This document shows, in pieces, positions 36,556 through 36,762 of a stretch of DNA of 36,762 nucleotides. A model generated the notes under the pieces. That model was not told where the DNA came from. It did not search any database and saw only the letters and a list, made by a program, of their open reading frames with translations. Positions within the stretch are counted from its first letter, which is position 1, and each line of letters begins with the position of its first letter. The stretch comes from Alistipes sp. Lineage in GTDB: Bacteria; Bacteroidota; Bacteroidia; Bacteroidales; Rikenellaceae. The translations under genes and the position numbers were made by a program. The DNA lies in the NCBI GenBank assembly GCA_017546725.1, contig JAFYRX010000016.1, positions 1-36,762 on the forward strand. Reading direction: 5' to 3'.

Positions 36556-36762
36556 ATGGCTTATTTAACAGCAGAGAAAAAGCAAGAGCTTTTTGGTAAG
36601 TACGGCAAGTCTAACACTGACACAGGTTCTCCCGAGAGCCAGATTGCATTGTTTTCGTACCGTATCAGCCACCTTACAGAGCACCTCAAGAGCAACAAGC
36701 ACGACTTCGGTACCCAGCGTTCACTTTTGCGCTTGGTAGGTAAGCGTCGTAAGTTGCTTATG
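36556..36762 (+). CDS. rpsO: 30S ribosomal protein S15 (N-terminal part; runs off the right edge)
   Basis: 69 codons are visible, beginning [19 protein letters not shown] at the ATG at 36556. The family blocks [35 protein letters not shown] and [12 protein letters not shown] are intact; about 20 residues are missing at the C-terminus. S15 binds the 16S rRNA central domain (helices 20-22) early in 30S assembly. Codon use is biased like rpsA. The start codon lies after a T-rich run with no SD. Confidence 0.96.
   Translation, partial: MAYLTAEKKQELFGKYGKSNTDTGSPESQIALFSYRISHLTEHLKSNKHDFGTQRSLLRLVGKRRKLLM

Overview
The window reads as a chromosomal segment of a Bacteroidales bacterium. Gene starts lack Shine-Dalgarno sequences. 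At least ten intergenic sites carry the Bacteroidetes -7 element TAnnTTTG, several with TTG 19-20 bases upstream. Exported proteins begin MKKxxLL/MKRFF and are often cleaved before Gln, and secreted glycosidases (GH78, GH2, GH97) are common. Base composition is near 50% GC. A futalosine-pathway gene (mqnE) fits Rikenellaceae/Alistipes-like bacteria better than Bacteroides, which use the classical Men route, but this placement is an inference. There are no tRNA, rRNA, CRISPR, phage or transposase genes.

Layout. 1-266 is the start of a class II fructose-bisphosphate aldolase (minus strand). 588-3248 is an exported alpha-L-rhamnosidase, convergent across a bidirectional terminator with a minus-strand sugar cluster: ROK kinase, exported EEP-family hydrolase and exported GH2 beta-galactosidase (8490 down to 3324). 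Next is a minus-strand run asnS, SGNH hydrolase, rpoN (sigma-54), PAP2-like membrane protein (12982 down to 8669). Its promoter overlaps back-to-back with the promoter of a plus-strand run: a truncated GH2-like protein, rlmH and an LtaS-type membrane phosphotransferase (13185-16931).

17011-24648 is a long minus-strand block: tgt, an LptF/G permease, mqnE, a PASTA protein and an RluD-type pseudouridine synthase. A repeat-like spacer then separates these from a YgiQ radical-SAM protein. 24889-26600 holds a glycosyltransferase overlapping an ECF sigma factor. A Gfo/Idh/MocA-type lipoprotein (minus) is divergent from rpsA (ribosomal protein S1). A phosphodiesterase-type lipoprotein (minus) is divergent from a GH97 alpha-galactosidase-like enzyme. 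The right side has ApbE, a YegS-like lipid kinase and an AraC regulator (all minus), and finally the start of rpsO (S15) behind a structured leader.

Most genes are housekeeping (translation, tRNA/rRNA modification, envelope biogenesis, menaquinone) interleaved with stand-alone secreted carbohydrate enzymes. No SusC/SusD pair is present, so none of the glycosidases belongs to a complete polysaccharide utilisation locus inside the window. I see no clear new defence or mobile system. The most interesting items are a GH2-derived protein lacking the catalytic C-terminal half next to rlmH, the overlapping divergent promoters in front of it, the compact rpsO leader, the hairpin-rich spacer at 18884-18985, and several enzymes missing canonical family residues (Tgt zinc cysteines, ROK zinc motif, glycosyltransferase DxD, SGNH DxxH aspartate).
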